Of a stretch of 64,000 nucleotides of DNA, positions 61,722 through 64,000 are shown piece after piece. Source of the DNA: Pseudarthrobacter sulfonivorans (GTDB taxonomy: Bacteria; Actinomycetota; Actinomycetes; Actinomycetales; Micrococcaceae); the NCBI RefSeq assembly GCF_024391045.1, contig NZ_JANFCZ010000018.1, positions 1 through 64,000 on the forward strand, in the 5' to 3' direction. The translations under genes were made by a program, and so were the position numbers. The notes below the pieces were generated by a model. It ran no database searches. It was not told the DNA's origin and saw only the letters and a list, made by a program, of their open reading frames with translations. Within the stretch, counting starts at the first letter, position 1. Every line of letters begins with the position of its first letter.

Positions 61722-62393
61722 TTGGCGCAGAAGAAGGCGACCTCGACCGCAGCACTCGTCAATGTAGCCGCGAATGTCTTCCTAGAGAAGGGCTTCGCGA
61801 CCAGCACCATAGATGATGTCGCTCGGGCCGCGGGCATCTCGAAGCCGACCGTGTATCAGTACGTGTCGAACAAGCAGTGGTTGCTCGAAGAGGTCGTGCG
61901 GGTGATGTGCGGGAAGATGGAGCAGCTTCAGGTTGATTTGTACGCCGAGCCGGTTCCCCCGATCGTGCGTCTGCACTGGTCCCTGGAGCTGCATGTGGAG
62001 CTTGCGATAGTTTACCGGAATTCATACCGGCTGACCCTGAGCGAGCAGACTGCGCTTTCGCCAGCGGCGCGGGAAGAGTTCCGCCTCTGGGCGCGTCGCA
62101 CTACGACCCGTTTTGCCGAGCTGCTCACCGAGTGCCAGCAGGAAGGTTCGTTTACCTGGGACGGGGACACGATGGTCGCCGCGAATCTGATCCTCTCGAT
62201 GCTGACCGGCACGCACCGCTGGGCGCATCCGCATGAGGGCGAGACCGTCGCCGAGTATTCGCACTCCCTCGCTGAGCAGATCCGAGTGTTGTTGGCCGGT
62301 GTGATCGCTGAGGCTGACATGTCGGATTGGCCGCGTTCGGTGGTGTCGCACGCGGCATCCCAGCCTGCAGCTGCTCATTCGGTGGGCGCGTAG
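61722..62393 (+). CDS. TetR-family transcriptional regulator
   Basis: A 223-residue repressor. The DNA-binding domain (about 1-55) reads LVNVAANVFLEKGFATSTIDDVARAAGISKPTVYQYVSNKQWLL, and the helical ligand-binding domain includes LWARRTTTRFAELLTECQQEG, similar to TetR_C-type regulators of acyl-CoA metabolism. TTG 61722 has GGGAGGAA upstream. It is the only intact regulator in the island, so it is the best candidate for binding the recurrent TTAACT-N8-AGTWAA sites, probably with an acyl-CoA or pathway acid as inducer. Confidence 0.93.
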   Translation: MAQKKATSTAALVNVAANVFLEKGFATSTIDDVARAAGISKPTVYQYVSNKQWLLEEVVRVMCGKMEQLQVDLYAEPVPPIVRLHWSLELHVELAIVYRNSYRLTLSEQTALSPAAREEFRLWARRTTTRFAELLTECQQEGSFTWDGDTMVAANLILSMLTGTHRWAHPHEGETVAEYSHSLAEQIRVLLAGVIAEADMSDWPRSVVSHAASQPAAAHSVGA

Positions 62394-62800
62394 TCCGCGG
62401 CAACTTGATCGCGCAGCGGCCAGCCTGGCGATAACCGGCTGGACGCTGCTGGTTGGCTAAGGCATCGGCAGCGTCAAATGTGAGCTGGCGCGGTGAGGGT
62501 GAAGGCCCATTGCCGCTGAGCTCGCAGCTTGATTGCGCGCGCTTTCCATGATTAACTAACCGGGATGGCAAGCATCGCGCGGCACGAGCGATTGCCGCAC
62601 GCCATAGGCCGGTGTATGAGATATCGAAAATGACTTTGACATCTTGACTACGTACCCAGTGCGTGTGCAGCAAGCAGGCGCAGCGTGTCGACGGCACTCG
62701 TACACGCTCTTCACCGCGGCACAGCTCAATGAACAAAGTGACAGCCGGCCGCACGTGGTGAGTGTGCCGGGCATGTCACCTTAAGGAAGCGAGCAGTACT
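62394..62800. other. Intergenic region upstream of the thiolase gene
   Basis: About 400 bases without a credible gene. It contains the operator at 62551. No repeats or hairpins stand out. Confidence 0.5.
62551..62572 (+). promoter_or_regulatory. Island TetR-type operator (site 8)
   Basis: TTAACTAACCGGGATGGCAA has a perfect left half and CCGG core with a weak right half. It is 228 bp upstream of the thiolase start. Confidence 0.6.
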
Positions 62801-64000
62801 GTGAAACGAGAAGCCGTGATTGTCGCCTCGGCGCGATCGCCCATTGGGCGCGCCAATAAGGGGAGCCTCGTCGACATGCGGGCAGATGACCTGGCCGTGC
62901 AGATGGTCAAGGCGGCTCTGGCGCAGGTGCCTGGGCTGGACCCAGCTGAGATCGATGACATCCTGCTCGGTTGCGGGCTGCCAGGTGGGGAACAGGGCAA
63001 CAACATGGGGCGAGTGGTCAGCGTGCTTGCAGGCCTCGACTCGGTTCCCGGTACCACGATTACGCGCTACTGTGCTTCAAGTCTCCAAACAACGAGGATG
63101 GCGATGCACGCCATCCTCGCGGGCGAGGGCGAGGTCTACATCTCAGCCGGCGTCGAAACGGTCAGCCGGTACGGGCGCGGCAGCGCAGACGAAACGCCGG
63201 GCATTTCAGTTACCAACCCGAAGTTCGATGCGGCGATGACGCGCACGCTCAAGCGGTCGAGCGCTAAGGCCGCAAGCTGGTCGGATCCTCGGTATGTCGA
63301 TGTACTTCCTGATGTGTACATCAAGATGGGCCAGACCGCGGAGAACGTGCAACAGCTTTTGGGGATCACTCGCGCGGAGCAGGATGAGTACGCGGTTCGC
63401 AGTCAGCAACTTGCCGCAGAGGCCAAGGCACGCGGGTTCTGGGACCGAGACATCACTCCGGTTCAGCTGAATGACGGGTCAATCGTCGCGCAGGATGATT
63501 CCCCCCGCCCCGGCACGACGCTCGATGGCGTCGGCGCACTGGTTCCCGTATTTCGGCCAGACGGCACGGTCACCGCGGGTAACTCGTGCCCGCTGAGCGA
63601 CGGCGCCGCCGCGCTCGTGATCATGAGCAGCATGAAAGCGAAGGACCTTGGCCTGACTCCTTTGGCCCGCATTGTCGCGACGAGTGTGACCGGCCTCTCA
63701 CCCGAGATTATGGGGCTTGGGCCCGTGAGCGCTTCGCAACAGGTACTTAAACAGGCTGGGCTCAGCATGGCAGACATGGATCTGATCGAGATCAATGAAG
63801 CCTTTGCTGTCCAGGTCATCGGCTCGGCGCGCGAGTTGGGCGTCCCCTACGACCGGCTGAACGTGAACGGCGGCGCGATCGCACTGGGCCACCCCTTCGG
63901 GATGACGGGGGCACGCATCACCAACACACTGATGAATGGTCTGCGCGAGCGTGACGGGACCTTCGGTCTGGAGACCATGTGCATCGGTGGGGGTATGGGC
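62801..64000 (+). CDS. Acetyl-CoA acyltransferase (thiolase), 3' end cut by window edge
   Basis: Canonical degradative thiolase, open for 400 codons to the edge. Cys91 in TRYCASSLQTT is the nucleophile, INEAFAVQ and GHPFGMTG hold the His residues, and TMCIGGGMG near the edge holds the second Cys. It would cleave a 3-ketoacyl-CoA to acetyl- or propionyl-CoA. GTG 62801 gives the family-typical VKREAVIVASARSPIG. Only a few residues are likely missing. It carries the island operator upstream. Confidence 0.93.
   Translation, partial: MKREAVIVASARSPIGRANKGSLVDMRADDLAVQMVKAALAQVPGLDPAEIDDILLGCGLPGGEQGNNMGRVVSVLAGLDSVPGTTITRYCASSLQTTRMAMHAILAGEGEVYISAGVETVSRYGRGSADETPGISVTNPKFDAAMTRTLKRSSAKAASWSDPRYVDVLPDVYIKMGQTAENVQQLLGITRAEQDEYAVRSQQLAAEAKARGFWDRDITPVQLNDGSIVAQDDSPRPGTTLDGVGALVPVFRPDGTVTAGNSCPLSDGAAALVIMSSMKAKDLGLTPLARIVATSVTGLSPEIMGLGPVSASQQVLKQAGLSMADMDLIEINEAFAVQVIGSARELGVPYDRLNVNGGAIALGHPFGMTGARITNTLMNGLRERDGTFGLETMCIGGGMG

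Overview
The window reads as chromosome of a high-GC Gram-positive, most likely Arthrobacter or Pseudarthrobacter (Micrococcaceae). The basis is the actinobacterial block fhaA-fhaB-pstP-rodA-pbpA-pknA-pknB, frequent GTG starts with ATGA/GTGA stop-start overlaps, and Arthrobacter-type IS30 remnants. No 16S or other species marker is present, so genus is inference.

Layout. 1-9308 (minus): growth and division signalling operon with two FHA proteins, a PP2C phosphatase, RodA, a class B penicillin-binding protein and two Ser/Thr kinases; pknB runs off the left edge. 9640-9722: tRNA-Leu(CAG) with a strong terminator. 9890-17584: a 2-hydroxyacid dehydrogenase, a complete peptide/nickel-type ABC importer and a TSUP permease. 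17599-32569: sugar-acid (aldarate) catabolism. It holds three enolase-superfamily dehydratases (one glucarate-dehydratase-like, one galactarate/talarate type, one canonical GudD), 5-dehydro-4-deoxyglucarate dehydratase, 2-ketoglutarate semialdehyde dehydrogenase, a tripartite tricarboxylate transporter, an AEC permease, two LysR regulators and one FadR-type GntR regulator. Together these import glucarate/galactarate and convert it to 2-oxoglutarate. 32674-36368: small ordinary genes (split-barrel flavoprotein, DUF6919-like, membrane protein, VOC protein, DUF5997 with a LysR-substrate-domain partner).

37 kb to the right edge is an accessory catabolic island, scarred by remnants of about five insertion sequences and several pseudogenes. 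Its intact genes encode two acyl-CoA dehydrogenases, an acetoacetate-decarboxylase-family protein, an AMP-forming CoA ligase, two thiolases, two SDRs, an enoyl-CoA hydratase, an SsuABC/ThiXYZ-like ABC importer, a hotdog thioesterase, a flavin reductase fused to an IclR-type effector domain, a cupin, a zinc alcohol dehydrogenase, an ICL/PEP-mutase lyase, a RutA/SfnG-like FMN monooxygenase and a TetR regulator. I infer one route: import, two-component flavin oxygenation, CoA activation and beta-oxidation-like chain shortening of an unidentified compound.

The main finding is a recurrent 20-bp semi-palindrome (TTAACT-N8-AGTWAA type) in front of at least eight island transcription units and, weakly, the TetR gene, which suggests a single TetR regulon. 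Other notable items are a decayed flavin monooxygenase (Baeyer-Villiger type) under a transposase fragment, 45-bp direct repeats about 22.7 kb apart, and a 145-bp inverted duplication of the flavin-reductase promoter and first codons.
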